A DNA stretch of 64,000 nt from JBQTKD01 sp052386455 (GTDB taxonomy: Bacteria > Actinomycetota > Actinomycetes > Sporichthyales > Sporichthyaceae), in assembly GCA_052386455.1 (NCBI GenBank), contig JBQTKD010000028.1, positions 6,639 to 70,638 on the forward strand. Direction: 5' to 3'. The translations under genes were made by a program, and so were the position numbers. Under the pieces are notes generated by a model. It was not told the origin of the DNA and did no database searches. It was given only the letters and a program-made list of their open reading frames with translations. This document shows, one piece after another, positions 9,108 to 18,024 of this stretch (position 1 is the stretch's first letter; every line of letters begins with the position of its first letter).

Positions 9108-10888
9108 CAGGTGGCGTCGCGCAGGTCGCGGGAGAGGATCTTGCCGGCGGCGTTGCGCGGAAGCTCGTCGAGGAAGACGACCTCGCGCGGGACGGCGTAG
9201 CGGGCGATGCGCTCGCGCACGCAGTCCCGGACGTGGTCGGCGGTCAGCGGGATCCGGGGGTCGGCGACCAGGAACGCCGCGAGGCGCTGGCCGAACTCCG
9301 GGTCGGGCACGCCGACCACGGCGACGTCCACGACGCCGGGCAGGCCCCCGATCACGTCGGCGACCTCGCGGCAGAAGACGTTCTCGCCGCCGCAGACGAC
9401 GAGGTCGTCCTCGCGGCCGTCGACGTAGAGGCGGCCGGCGCCGTCGATGTGGCCGAGGTCTCCGGTGGCCATCGCGGAGGAGACGAGGGCGGGCACCTCG
9501 TCCCCGTCGACGTACCCCTCGAACAGCATGGAGTTGCCGACGAAGATTCGGCCGACCTCGCCGGGCGAACACTCCTGGCCGTGCTCGTCGAGGATCCGGA
9601 TCGCGGTGCCCAGGGGCGGCCGCCCGGCCGTTCCGGGGTCGGCGGCGAGATCCTCCGGCGTCGCGATGCTGACCCAGGACACTTCGGTGGAGCCGTAGAG
9701 GTTGTGCAGGACATCGCCGAACCGCTCGCGGACTCCGGCGACCGTGCGCGGTGCCAGGGCCGAGCCGCTGGAGAGTACGAGGCGCAGAGCGGCGGTCGTG
9801 GTGTGGGCGGGGACTCCCAGCATGCGATTGAGCATCACCGGGACGACGAACAACTGCTCGACTCGGTGTTCCGCCATGGCGGCGAGCAGCGACTCGGCGT
9901 CGAAGTGCCGCTGCAGGACGACGGGGGAGCGCAGGGCGAAGGCGAGGGTGAGCCCGCCCAGTCCCCAGGCGTGGAACAGAGGTGCGGGGATCGCCGTGAC
10001 GGCGCCCGCGCGCAGCGGGATCCGGCCGAGCAGGCCGATCACGGCGATCAGGCCGCCGATCGGGGAGACGTCCGGGCGGGCGGCGCCCTTCGGCGTCCCG
10101 GTGGTGCCGGAGGTGAGGAGGATCAGGCGGCCGGGCCGATCGGGCTTGCGCAGTTCGCGGCCGGGCCGTGCCGTGGCGAGCAGTTCCTCGAGGGTGCCGG
10201 AGATCGATGCGCTGTCGTGCCACGCGGTCAGCACGTCGAGGTCCAGCGGCAGGGTGGGCGGCAGCGGGAGATCGGCGTCGGCGACGAGCAACCGCAGGCG
10301 CTGCGCGGTGGCGACCCGCTCCACGGCCGCGGGGCCGGCGGCCGTGTTGAGCAGCACGACGTCGACGCCGACGCGGGCGGCCGCGAGCAGACACTCGACG
10401 AGCCCGGAGTGGTTGCGGCACAGGACCCCGACGCGGTCGCCCGGCCCGAGGCCGAGGTCCGCGAAGCCGACGGCGAGCCGCCGGCCGCGGGAGTCGAGCT
10501 CGGCCCAGCTGCGGGTGCCGTCGTCGTCGACGATCGCGACGTCGTACGGGTGCAGCGCGGCGGCGATGGCGACCGCACCGGGCAGGTTCGCGCCCTCGGA
10601 GCGCAGCACGCGGAGTTGACGCCCGATCAGCTGGGGCCGCGTCAGTTCCACGATGCCGCTGGCGGCGGTGGCGCGGACGGTCGAGGCGATCTCGCCGGCG
10701 TTCCGGACGACGAACTCGGCGGCTCCGAGGGCTCGCAGGGGAGCCGTTGCGGCCGAATAGGCCAGCCCTGTCAGCCGGCGTGGCTCCACAAACCGGGACA
10801 AACCGGACGCGCCAACAACCATTTCGGCTGTCGTGCGCAACGGTCTTGACACCGCCGCGTGGAGGATGCGTAGGCCGGTGTCGATCAC
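9107..10888 (-). CDS. fatty acyl-CoA ligase (FadD-type, AMP-binding)
   Basis: A 593-residue member of the ANL adenylate-forming superfamily. Core motifs are LILLTSGTTGTPKG (about 252-265), NLYGSTEVSW (about 395) and GREDDLVVCGGENVF (about 488), with the C-terminal lysine region PRNAAGKILSRDLRD. It activates a carboxylic acid via acyl-adenylate to the CoA thioester. About 120 N-terminal residues precede the usual core and may help membrane association. GTG 10888 is chosen for GGAAGGG 8 nt upstream. Divergent from the mce operon across about 116 bp, it may activate the lipid that the Mce system imports. Confidence 0.88.
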   Translation of the reverse strand: MIDTGLRILHAAVSRPLRTTAEMVVGASGLSRFVEPRRLTGLAYSAATAPLRALGAAEFVVRNAGEIASTVRATAASGIVELTRPQLIGRQLRVLRSEGANLPGAVAIAAALHPYDVAIVDDDGTRSWAELDSRGRRLAVGFADLGLGPGDRVGVLCRNHSGLVECLLAAARVGVDVVLLNTAAGPAAVERVATAQRLRLLVADADLPLPPTLPLDLDVLTAWHDSASISGTLEELLATARPGRELRKPDRPGRLILLTSGTTGTPKGAARPDVSPIGGLIAVIGLLGRIPLRAGAVTAIPAPLFHAWGLGGLTLAFALRSPVVLQRHFDAESLLAAMAEHRVEQLFVVPVMLNRMLGVPAHTTTAALRLVLSSGSALAPRTVAGVRERFGDVLHNLYGSTEVSWVSIATPEDLAADPGTAGRPPLGTAIRILDEHGQECSPGEVGRIFVGNSMLFEGYVDGDEVPALVSSAMATGDLGHIDGAGRLYVDGREDDLVVCGGENVFCREVADVIGGLPGVVDVAVVGVPDPEFGQRLAAFLVADPRIPLTADHVRDCVRERIARYAVPREVVFLDELPRNAAGKILSRDLRDAT

Positions 10889-11004
10889 TCGCGGAACCCT
10901 TCCATCGGTTCCCGACCCTACTGGCGGTAATGCACACAATCGGCGCAGGTAGGCTGCGGCATTCGCAGGTCTCGCCGTAGCGACCGAGGGAGCGTCCCTT
11001 CCCT

Positions 11005-11820
11005 ATGTCTGGCACCGTCCCGCAGCGTCTTCGGCTGCCCGGCCCGGTCGACCGGTCGCTGGTCACCGTCGGCGAGCTGGCGTCGATGTCGGGGACGATC
11101 GTGCGCTACGGCGTCTCGGATCTGGTCCGCGGCAAGTTCCCCTGGCGCGAGTTCGTCCTGCAGGCCTGGTTCGTCACCAGCGTCTCGCTGCTGCCCGCCC
11201 TGCTGGTCGCGATCCCGTTCGGGATCATCGTCGCGATCAACGTGGGGTCGCTGGCCGCGCAGGTCGGGGCCACCTCCTTCGTCGGGGCGGTCAACGGCCT
11301 CGGCGTCATCCGCGAGGGCGCGCCGGTCGTGACGGCGCTGCTGCTCGCCGGCGCCGCCGGGTCCGCGATCTGCTCCGACCTCGGGGCGCGCACCATCCGC
11401 GACGAGATCGAGGCCATGGAGGTCATGGCGGTCTCCCCGCTGCGGCGCCTGGTCGTGCCGCGCGTGGCCGCGCTGACGATGGTCGGCGTGCTGCTCTGTT
11501 CGGTCGTCGCCATGACCGGCGTGGCCGCCGGCTATCTGTTCAACGTCTACGTGCAGAACGGCACCGCGGGCGCGTATCTGTCCTCGTTCACGTCGTTCGC
11601 CGCCGCGGGGGACTTCGTCGTCGCCGAGATCAAGGCCGCGGTGTTCGGCTTCATCGCCGCGATCGTCGCGGCGCACAAGGGGCTGCACGCCAAGGGCGGC
11701 CCGAAGGGCGTCGCCGACGCGGTCAACCAGTCCGTCGTGCTCACCTTCCTGCTGCTGTTCAGCACCAACATCGTGCTCACCCAGGCGTACCTGCTGATCG
11801 CACCGCCGAAGGTGGTCTGA
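11005..11820 (+). CDS. yrbEA: YrbE/MlaE-type permease, first subunit of Mce transporter
   Basis: A 271-residue integral membrane protein of the MlaE permease family, with about five to six hydrophobic segments and the conserved region TALLLAGAAGSAICSDLGARTIRDEIEAMEVM near the middle. YrbE proteins form the inner-membrane core of Mce lipid importers, powered by an ATPase (MceG/Mkl) encoded elsewhere. It is the first gene of the plus-strand operon. Its stop overlaps the next ATG (TGATG). The ATG at 11005 is the only sensible start. Confidence 0.92.
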   Translation: MSGTVPQRLRLPGPVDRSLVTVGELASMSGTIVRYGVSDLVRGKFPWREFVLQAWFVTSVSLLPALLVAIPFGIIVAINVGSLAAQVGATSFVGAVNGLGVIREGAPVVTALLLAGAAGSAICSDLGARTIRDEIEAMEVMAVSPLRRLVVPRVAALTMVGVLLCSVVAMTGVAAGYLFNVYVQNGTAGAYLSSFTSFAAAGDFVVAEIKAAVFGFIAAIVAAHKGLHAKGGPKGVADAVNQSVVLTFLLLFSTNIVLTQAYLLIAPPKVV

Positions 11821-12674
11821 TGGCCACCTCCGCGATGTCGGGCGTTCGTCCCCGCCGAGCCCCGGTCGGGACCCGCGCCGCCGGCAACAGCCTGCTTCAA
11901 CTCGGGACGCAGGCCACCTTCTTCGCCTCCGCACTGGGCTGGATGCCCTTCGCAGTGAAGCGATACAAGAAGGAGATCGGCCGCCTGCTCTCCGACATCT
12001 CGTGGGGCCGGGCGCTGCTCGTCGGCGGCGGCATCATGGGCGTGATGCTGCTGCTGTCGGCGTTCGTCGGCACGTCGGTCGGCATCGCGGGCTTCACCGG
12101 TCTCGACATCATCGGCCTGGCCCCGTTCGCGGGCTTCGTCTCCGCGCTGGCCAACACCCGCGAGTTCGCCCCGCTCATCGCGGCCACCGCGTTCGCCGCG
12201 CAGGTCGGCTGCCGGTACACCGCGCAGCTCGGCTCCATGCGGATCTCGGAGGAGATCGACGCGCTCGAGGTGATGGGCGTGCGGCCGATGCCGTACCTCG
12301 TCAGCACCCGCGTGATCGCGTCGATGCTGGCGATCCTGCCGCTCTACGTCGTCGGCCTGTTCGGGTCCTACTTCGCCACCCGCCTGGTGGTGACGACGTT
12401 CTTCGGCCAGTCGGGCGGCACGTACGACCACTACTTCCTGGCGTTCCTCAATCCCATAGACATCGTCTACTCGACGGTGAAGGTCGCGGTCTTCATCCTG
12501 CTGACGACCCTGATCCACTGCTACTTCGGCTTCCACGCCGTCGGTGGGCCGGAGGGCGTGGGCCGGGCCACCGGACGCGCGATCCGCGCCAGCCTCATCG
12601 TGATCATCGTCGTCGACATGTTCCTGACCCTGGCCATCTGGGGCTACGACCCCGGCGTACGGATCAGCGGATGA
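11820..12674 (+). CDS. yrbEB: YrbE/MlaE-type permease, second subunit of Mce transporter
   Basis: A 284-residue permease of the same family. The signature region reads LIAATAFAAQVGCRYTAQLGSMRISEEIDALEVMGVRP, followed by C-terminal hydrophobic helices. It pairs with the first YrbE to form the transmembrane channel. The start overlaps the upstream stop by one base and its own stop overlaps the mceA ATG by four bases (ATGA), so stoichiometric translation is likely. About 50 N-terminal residues precede the first helix, as in other second YrbE proteins. Confidence 0.92.
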   Translation: MATSAMSGVRPRRAPVGTRAAGNSLLQLGTQATFFASALGWMPFAVKRYKKEIGRLLSDISWGRALLVGGGIMGVMLLLSAFVGTSVGIAGFTGLDIIGLAPFAGFVSALANTREFAPLIAATAFAAQVGCRYTAQLGSMRISEEIDALEVMGVRPMPYLVSTRVIASMLAILPLYVVGLFGSYFATRLVVTTFFGQSGGTYDHYFLAFLNPIDIVYSTVKVAVFILLTTLIHCYFGFHAVGGPEGVGRATGRAIRASLIVIIVVDMFLTLAIWGYDPGVRISG

Positions 12675-13942
12675 GCGCCGTGGGGGACTGGGCGCCGAAG
12701 CCGGGGACGCTGCGCCGCCGTGGCGCGCTGTTCCTCGCCGTCGTCACCGCGTCGATCGGGCTCGTCGTCCTGCAGTACTCCGGCGCACTGGCCGACGGCG
12801 TCCGGGTCGACACCGTCACCGCGGACACCGGCGACGCCCTCGTGACCGGGTCCGATGTGAAGATCCGCGGCGTTGTCGTGGGCCGGGTCGACTCGATCAG
12901 CCGCGAGCCCGGCGGCAACGGCGCGAAGCTCGGCCTGCTGCTCGAGCCCGGCAAGGCCCGATCCGTTCCCGCCGAGGTGACCTCGCGCATCCTGCCCGCC
13001 AACGTGTTCGGGCAGAGCTTCGTCGAACTGCTGCCGAAGGCCGGGGCCACCGGTTCCATCCGCTCCGGCACCCGCATCGCGGCGGACACCTCCGCGGAGA
13101 CCCTCGAGCTCAACGACGTGTTCGCCAAGCTCTTCCGCGTGCTGACCGCGGTGCAGCCGGCGAAGCTGTCCGTCGCGCTCGGTGCGCTGGCAGAGGCACT
13201 GGCGGACAACGGCGACGACATCAACGCGGTGATCGGCCGCTCCGACGCCTACCTGCGCGACCTCGCGCCCTCCCTGCCGGACCTGAGCGCCGACCTCGCG
13301 GGGTTCGCGACCTTCGCCGAGCAGCTGTCGAAGCAGGCCCCGAAGCTCTTCGACTCGGTCGACGACCTGCTGGTGCTGACGCGCCTACTCGTCGAGCGGC
13401 AGAGCCAGTTCGTCGAACTGCTCTCCGGCGGGCTCGGGCTGACCGGCAACGCCAAGGACCTGCTGGCGAAGAACGAGAAGAACCTCGTCCGGGTGAACAG
13501 GCAGAGCGCCGCGATCTTCGGCGCCTTCGGCAAGCACCCGGACGCCTTCGGCAAGGGCTTCGTCGACCTCGGAGACTTCCTCGGCGGCCTGGTGGTGGAG
13601 AACGGCCGGGCCAAGCTCGACACGGTGATCACCCAGGCCCCGCTTCCGGTCTACGGTGGCGCCGACTGCCCGCGCTATCCGGGGCTCGACGGCCCGAATT
13701 GCCCCAAGGGAGCGGTCCTGCCCGCCGAAGCGGCCGCAACGGCCGCGCCGGCCGCACCCACGCTGCCCATCGTCTACGGCGGGATCGGGCCGGTTGGCAG
13801 CGTCACCGACAAGCTGATCCTGCATCAGATTCTGCTGGCCATCGACGCGATCCGTGGCGCGCAGGCCGGCGACGTCGGCATGCTGCTGGCCGGCTCGGTG
13901 CTCCGCGGCACCACGGTGCACGTGCCCGGAGGTACTCGATGA
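12671..13942 (+). CDS. mceA: Mce family protein A
   Basis: A 423-residue protein with an N-terminal membrane anchor (RGALFLAVVTASIGLVVL), an MlaD/MCE domain (about 45-125; DTGDALVTGSDVKIRGVVVGRVDSI, then PANVFGQSFVELLP) and a long helical Cholesterol-uptake-porter-type domain reaching about residue 310. A Pro/Ala segment and a hydrophobic tail follow. MceA-F assemble as a hexameric periplasm-spanning shuttle for lipids. The operon carries one each of A-F in standard order. The mce4 steroid type is not distinguishable from sequence alone. Confidence 0.9.
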   Translation: MSAVGDWAPKPGTLRRRGALFLAVVTASIGLVVLQYSGALADGVRVDTVTADTGDALVTGSDVKIRGVVVGRVDSISREPGGNGAKLGLLLEPGKARSVPAEVTSRILPANVFGQSFVELLPKAGATGSIRSGTRIAADTSAETLELNDVFAKLFRVLTAVQPAKLSVALGALAEALADNGDDINAVIGRSDAYLRDLAPSLPDLSADLAGFATFAEQLSKQAPKLFDSVDDLLVLTRLLVERQSQFVELLSGGLGLTGNAKDLLAKNEKNLVRVNRQSAAIFGAFGKHPDAFGKGFVDLGDFLGGLVVENGRAKLDTVITQAPLPVYGGADCPRYPGLDGPNCPKGAVLPAEAAATAAPAAPTLPIVYGGIGPVGSVTDKLILHQILLAIDAIRGAQAGDVGMLLAGSVLRGTTVHVPGGTR

Positions 13943-14955
13943 GTGGTACCACCGTTCGCGGAGCGGCGCTGCGGCTGCTGGTGTTCGCGGTGATCGCGGG
14001 GACGATCGCGCTGCTGCTCTACAACACCCTGGTCAACACCATCGGCAGGTCCACGGTCTCCTACACCGCCGAGTTCGACGACGCGTCGGGCCTGCACTCC
14101 GGCGACAACGTCCGAGTGGCCGGTGTCCGGGTGGGGCGCGTGGACAGCGTCAAGCTCGCCGGTGCGACCGCGCAGGTGACGTTCAGCGTCCAGCGCGATC
14201 AGCCGGTGCTGCGCAACACCAACGTCGCCATCCGGTACCAGAACCTGATCGGCCAGCGGTACCTCGCACTGCTGCCGGGCAAGGGCACCGCGCAGTTGCT
14301 CGAACCGGGCTCGCGGATTTCGAAGGCCTCCACCGACAGCGCCCTGGACCTGACCGTCGTCCTCAGTGGTTTCCAGCCGCTCTTCGACGTCATCTCGCCG
14401 GACGACGTCAACAGGCTCTCCGCCTCGTTGGTGAAGGTGCTGCAGGGGGAAGGGGACAGCATCCTCGCGCTGCTCAGGACCACCGCCGAACTCGCCGACC
14501 GGCTCGCCGCCCGCGACGAGGTGATCGGCCGGGTGATCTCCAACCTCGGCACCGTGCTCACCGAGATCGCCACCCGCGACGGCGACGTCGACGCACTCAT
14601 CGGGCAACTGCGCCGGCTCGTCGCGGCCACCGCGGCCGACCGCGACAAGATCGGCGGCTCCATCCAGGCACTCGGTTCGCTGACCGATGCCACCTCGGCG
14701 CTGCTGCGCGACGTGCGCCCGCAGTTGAAGAAGGACCTCGCTCGCCTCGAACGGGTTGCGGGGACCTACGCGAAGAACAAGGACGTCTTCGGCGAAGCGG
14801 TGCAGGGCCTGCCCGTCGCGCTGCAGGCCTTCGCGCGCTCGATGCAGTACGGCTCCTGGGTGAACCTCTACATCTGCAACGTCTTCTACTTCGACGCCGC
14901 CGGCAAGCGGCAGCAGTTCGGCGACCCGGAGTCCAGTTCGGCGGTGTGCGCATGA
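13939..14955 (+). CDS. mceB: Mce family protein B
   Basis: A 338-residue protein with an N-terminal transmembrane anchor (LRLLVFAVIAGTIALLLY), an MCE domain (DDASGLHSGDNVRVAGVRVGRVDSVKL; NLIGQRYLALLPG) and a helical domain ending near IGGSIQALGSLTDATSAL. The C-terminus has the family's Cys-containing motif (YICNVFYFDAAG). Its ATG overlaps the mceA stop by four bases. Length and layout match known MceB proteins. Confidence 0.9.
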   Translation: MSGTTVRGAALRLLVFAVIAGTIALLLYNTLVNTIGRSTVSYTAEFDDASGLHSGDNVRVAGVRVGRVDSVKLAGATAQVTFSVQRDQPVLRNTNVAIRYQNLIGQRYLALLPGKGTAQLLEPGSRISKASTDSALDLTVVLSGFQPLFDVISPDDVNRLSASLVKVLQGEGDSILALLRTTAELADRLAARDEVIGRVISNLGTVLTEIATRDGDVDALIGQLRRLVAATAADRDKIGGSIQALGSLTDATSALLRDVRPQLKKDLARLERVAGTYAKNKDVFGEAVQGLPVALQAFARSMQYGSWVNLYICNVFYFDAAGKRQQFGDPESSSAVCA

Positions 14956-15974
14956 GCGAGCTTGGTCGCGTGAAGAGGTTTTTCGGCAACCGCAGCCCGC
15001 GGTTCATCGGCACCGTCACCGTCGCGGTCGTGTTCGCGATCGTCGCCGCCCTGTTCGTGCCCAGCGGCTTCGCGCTCGGCAAGGAGACCTACCACGCCCA
15101 ACTGGTCCAGGCGGGCGGTCTGCGATCCGGCGAGGAGGTCCGGGTTGCCGGCGTCCCCGTCGGCGAGGTGTCCGCGGTGCGGCTCGTCGAGGACTACGTG
15201 AAGGTCGACTTCCGCATCGGCAAGAGCGTCCAGCTCGGCCCGGACACGAAGGCGGAGGTGAAGGTCGCCACCCTGCTCGGCAACCACTACCTCGAGCTGC
15301 GCCCGGCCGGCGAGGGCACGCTGCCCGACCGCACCATTCCCATCGCGAATACCCGGGTGCCGTTCGCCATCCAGGACATCGTCGAGGCCGGCGGCACCGC
15401 GCTGGAGAAACTCGACGGCAAGAAGCTGCGCGATGCACTGCGCGTACTGTCCGACAACTTCCGAGACACTCCCGAGCTCACCGGCAAGGCGTTGGACGCC
15501 ATCGCCCGGCTCTCCGACGTGATCGTGTCCCGCCGCACGGATCTGGACCGCCTGATCCGGCAGGCCAACCTCGTCTCGAGCAACCTCGACGCGAACGGCG
15601 ACGTGCTCGTCGACCTGATGCGGCAGGCCTCGCTGATCCTCGAAGAGGTGACTCGGCGCCGCGACGCCATCGCCGAACTGCTGGCCGACTCCCAGACCCT
15701 GGCCGTCCAGCTGACCGGGCTGGTGCGAGACAACAAGAAGACGATGGGCCCCCTGCTCAAGAACCTGAACGTGGTGCTGGCGACCCTGCGGGAGAACAAG
15801 GCGGCGCTCGAGCAGATCGCGATCCTGCTCGGCCCCGCGTCGCGGTACTTCGCCAACGCCGCCGGCAACGGCCCGTACATGGACGTCAGCGGCCCCAACG
15901 CGATCTTCCCGGACAACATGCTCTGCGCCCCGCAGCAGAAGTGCCAGCCCCGCGCCCCGGGAGGCACGCCATGA
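14952..15974 (+). CDS. mceC: Mce family protein C
   Basis: A 340-residue protein. It has an anchor segment at about 20-43 (FIGTVTVAVVFAIVAALFVPSG), an MCE domain (QAGGLRSGEEVRVAGVPVGEVSAV; ATLLGNHYLELRPAG) and an alpha-helical stalk rich in heptad-like Leu. The C-terminus carries two Cys (MLCAPQQKC). It overlaps the mceB stop by four bases. The start (ATGAGCGAGCTT) resembles a short sequence shared with other gene starts in the window. Confidence 0.9.
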   Translation: MSELGRVKRFFGNRSPRFIGTVTVAVVFAIVAALFVPSGFALGKETYHAQLVQAGGLRSGEEVRVAGVPVGEVSAVRLVEDYVKVDFRIGKSVQLGPDTKAEVKVATLLGNHYLELRPAGEGTLPDRTIPIANTRVPFAIQDIVEAGGTALEKLDGKKLRDALRVLSDNFRDTPELTGKALDAIARLSDVIVSRRTDLDRLIRQANLVSSNLDANGDVLVDLMRQASLILEEVTRRRDAIAELLADSQTLAVQLTGLVRDNKKTMGPLLKNLNVVLATLRENKAALEQIAILLGPASRYFANAAGNGPYMDVSGPNAIFPDNMLCAPQQKCQPRAPGGTP

Positions 15975-17026
15975 GCCGCCGCCTGCTTGCCGCCCTCGCC
16001 GCCTGCCTCGCCCTGGGCGCCGCGGGCTGCGGGCCGCTGGGCGAGGGCACGAAGACCGTGAAGGCCCGGTTCACCTCGTCGGTGGGCATCTTCCCCGGCA
16101 ACGACGTCGACGTGCTCGGCGTCCCCGTGGGACGGGTCAGCAAGGTGAGCCCGCAGGGCACGACGGTCCTGGTCGAGATGAAGGTCCGGGACAGCCTCAA
16201 GATCCCCGCCGACGTTCAGGCGCTGATCATCCCGCCGAGCGTCATCAACGACCGGTACGTCGAGCTCGCGCCGGTCTGGCGCAAGGGGCCGGAACTGGCC
16301 GACGGCGCCGAGATCCCGCTGACCCGAACCCGCACTCCGGTCGAGTTCGACCGCATCGTTCGGGCCCTGGACACCCTCGCGAACAGTCTGACGTCGGAGA
16401 AGGCGAACATCGGGGCGATCCAGGACGCCCTCGAGGTCGGCGCCGCCAACTTCCAGGGCAACGGCGAGAAGATCAACCGCGGCATCAAGGGCTTCGCGGC
16501 CGCGCTCGGTACGCTGTCGGAGCGGCGCGAGGACCTCTCCGGAATCGTCAACGCGCTCGACGGGCTCACCGAGGCCTTCGCGAAGAACGACACGACGATC
16601 CGCCGGTTCAGCAAGAACGTCACCACCGCCACCGAGGTGCTCGCGCAGAACGGCCAGGCGCTCAATCAAACGGTCGCCGCGCTCGCCGTCGCGCTCAAGG
16701 AAGTCGGCGCGTTCGTGAAGGAGCACCAGGACGCTCTCGGTTCCGGGCTCAAGGACCTGACCGTGGTGCTCGACGTCCTCAACCGCAACCGCGTGACGCT
16801 GACCGAAGCCCTCGACGTGCTGCCGCTGACCTTCCAGAACCTGACCCGCACGGTGAACCCGGCCAACCAGCGCTTCCGTTCCAACGGGTCGGCCGCGTCC
16901 AACCTCCTCAACCCGGTCATCGCCCAGCAGTTCTGCGACAGCTTCGGGCCGTTCCTCTGCCCGAACGCCGGCAAGCCCGTCGGCTCCATCTCCGACGTCT
17001 TCGGCACCGCGCGGAGGGCGCGATGA
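15971..17026 (+). CDS. mceD: Mce family protein D, with a lipoprotein-type signal
   Basis: A 351-residue protein. The N-terminus is MSRRLLAALAACLALGAAGC, with a lipobox-like AAGC at 17-20, so it is probably a lipoprotein rather than a membrane-anchored Mce protein. The MCE domain follows (SSVGIFPGNDVDVLGVPVGRVSKV; IIPPSVINDRYVELAP), then the helical domain and an Asn/Cys C-terminus (QFCDSFGPFLCPN). In well-studied mycobacterial operons the lipoprotein is normally the fifth Mce; here the fourth also carries a lipobox. It overlaps its neighbours by four bases. Confidence 0.87.
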   Translation: MSRRLLAALAACLALGAAGCGPLGEGTKTVKARFTSSVGIFPGNDVDVLGVPVGRVSKVSPQGTTVLVEMKVRDSLKIPADVQALIIPPSVINDRYVELAPVWRKGPELADGAEIPLTRTRTPVEFDRIVRALDTLANSLTSEKANIGAIQDALEVGAANFQGNGEKINRGIKGFAAALGTLSERREDLSGIVNALDGLTEAFAKNDTTIRRFSKNVTTATEVLAQNGQALNQTVAALAVALKEVGAFVKEHQDALGSGLKDLTVVLDVLNRNRVTLTEALDVLPLTFQNLTRTVNPANQRFRSNGSAASNLLNPVIAQQFCDSFGPFLCPNAGKPVGSISDVFGTARRAR

Positions 17027-18024
17027 AGAAGGTGGCCGTGGGGGTGCTGACGGTGGGTCTGCTGTCCGGCTGCGGGCCCACGCTCTACGACCTGCCGCGG
17101 CCCGGCGGGGGAGTGGACGGCTCGACCTACAAGGTCGTGGCGCTGTTCGACGACGCGCTCAATCTCCCGGACGGCGCGCGGGTCCGCGTCGCCGGAGCGG
17201 AGGTCGGCAAGGTCGAGAAGATCGACGCCAAGAACTTCATCGCGCGCGTGACGATGCGCCTGCAACGTCGGGTCGTCCTCACCGATCTGGCCACCGCCGA
17301 GCTTCGGCTGACCACCCCGCTCGGCGAGGGCTACATCGTCCTCGACCCGGGCAAGGGGACCCGGAACCTGACCGACGGCGCCGAACTGCCGAAGTCGAAC
17401 ACCAACACCGCGGCCAGCGTCGAGGACATGCTCGCCGCCGCCTCGGTGCTCCTGTCGGGCGGCGGGCTCGGCCAGATCAAGACCATCGCCGTCGAGCTGC
17501 AGAAGGTCCTCGACGGGCCGAAGGGCAACCCGGCCAAGCTGCTCCAGTCGTTGAACGAGACGCTGAGCGTGTTCAACGAGCGGACCGGGGACATCGACAA
17601 GACCCTCGACGCCCTCGACACGCTCTCCCGCACGCTGGTGGACCGTCGGGCCACCCTGCGTGCGGCGCTGTCGGACATCTCCCCGGCGGTGAAGCTCCTG
17701 GCCGACCAGACCGACCAGTTCAGCGAGCTGCTCGCCCGCGTGGCCGACCTCGGCCGGGTCTCCGACCGCATCGTGCGCGCGACCCGAGAGGACCTGATCT
17801 CCACGCTGAAGTCCGCGCAGCCGGTGCTCGACGCGCTGATCTCGATCGAGAAGTCCGTCGGCCCGACGCTGGCCCAGCTGGTGAAGTTCGGCAAGTTCCT
17901 CGACGACGCGACGCCGGGGGACTACCTCACCGGCGACGCCGAGTTCACCGCGGAGACCGTCACCGGCAGTGCCACCGGTGGCCAGGAACTGACGCTGCGT
18001 CGGATGATGCGAGGTGCCGAATGA
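17023..18024 (+). CDS. mceE: Mce family lipoprotein E
   Basis: A 333-residue protein beginning MKKVAVGVLTVGLLSGC, a textbook lipobox (LSGC, Cys17). The MCE domain spans about 40-120 (DDALNLPDGARVRVAGAEVGKVEKI; TPLGEGYIVLDPG), followed by a long helical domain. Equivalent to the Lpr lipoprotein of mycobacterial mce operons. It overlaps the mceD stop and the mceF start by four bases each. Confidence 0.9.
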   Translation: MKKVAVGVLTVGLLSGCGPTLYDLPRPGGGVDGSTYKVVALFDDALNLPDGARVRVAGAEVGKVEKIDAKNFIARVTMRLQRRVVLTDLATAELRLTTPLGEGYIVLDPGKGTRNLTDGAELPKSNTNTAASVEDMLAAASVLLSGGGLGQIKTIAVELQKVLDGPKGNPAKLLQSLNETLSVFNERTGDIDKTLDALDTLSRTLVDRRATLRAALSDISPAVKLLADQTDQFSELLARVADLGRVSDRIVRATREDLISTLKSAQPVLDALISIEKSVGPTLAQLVKFGKFLDDATPGDYLTGDAEFTAETVTGSATGGQELTLRRMMRGAE

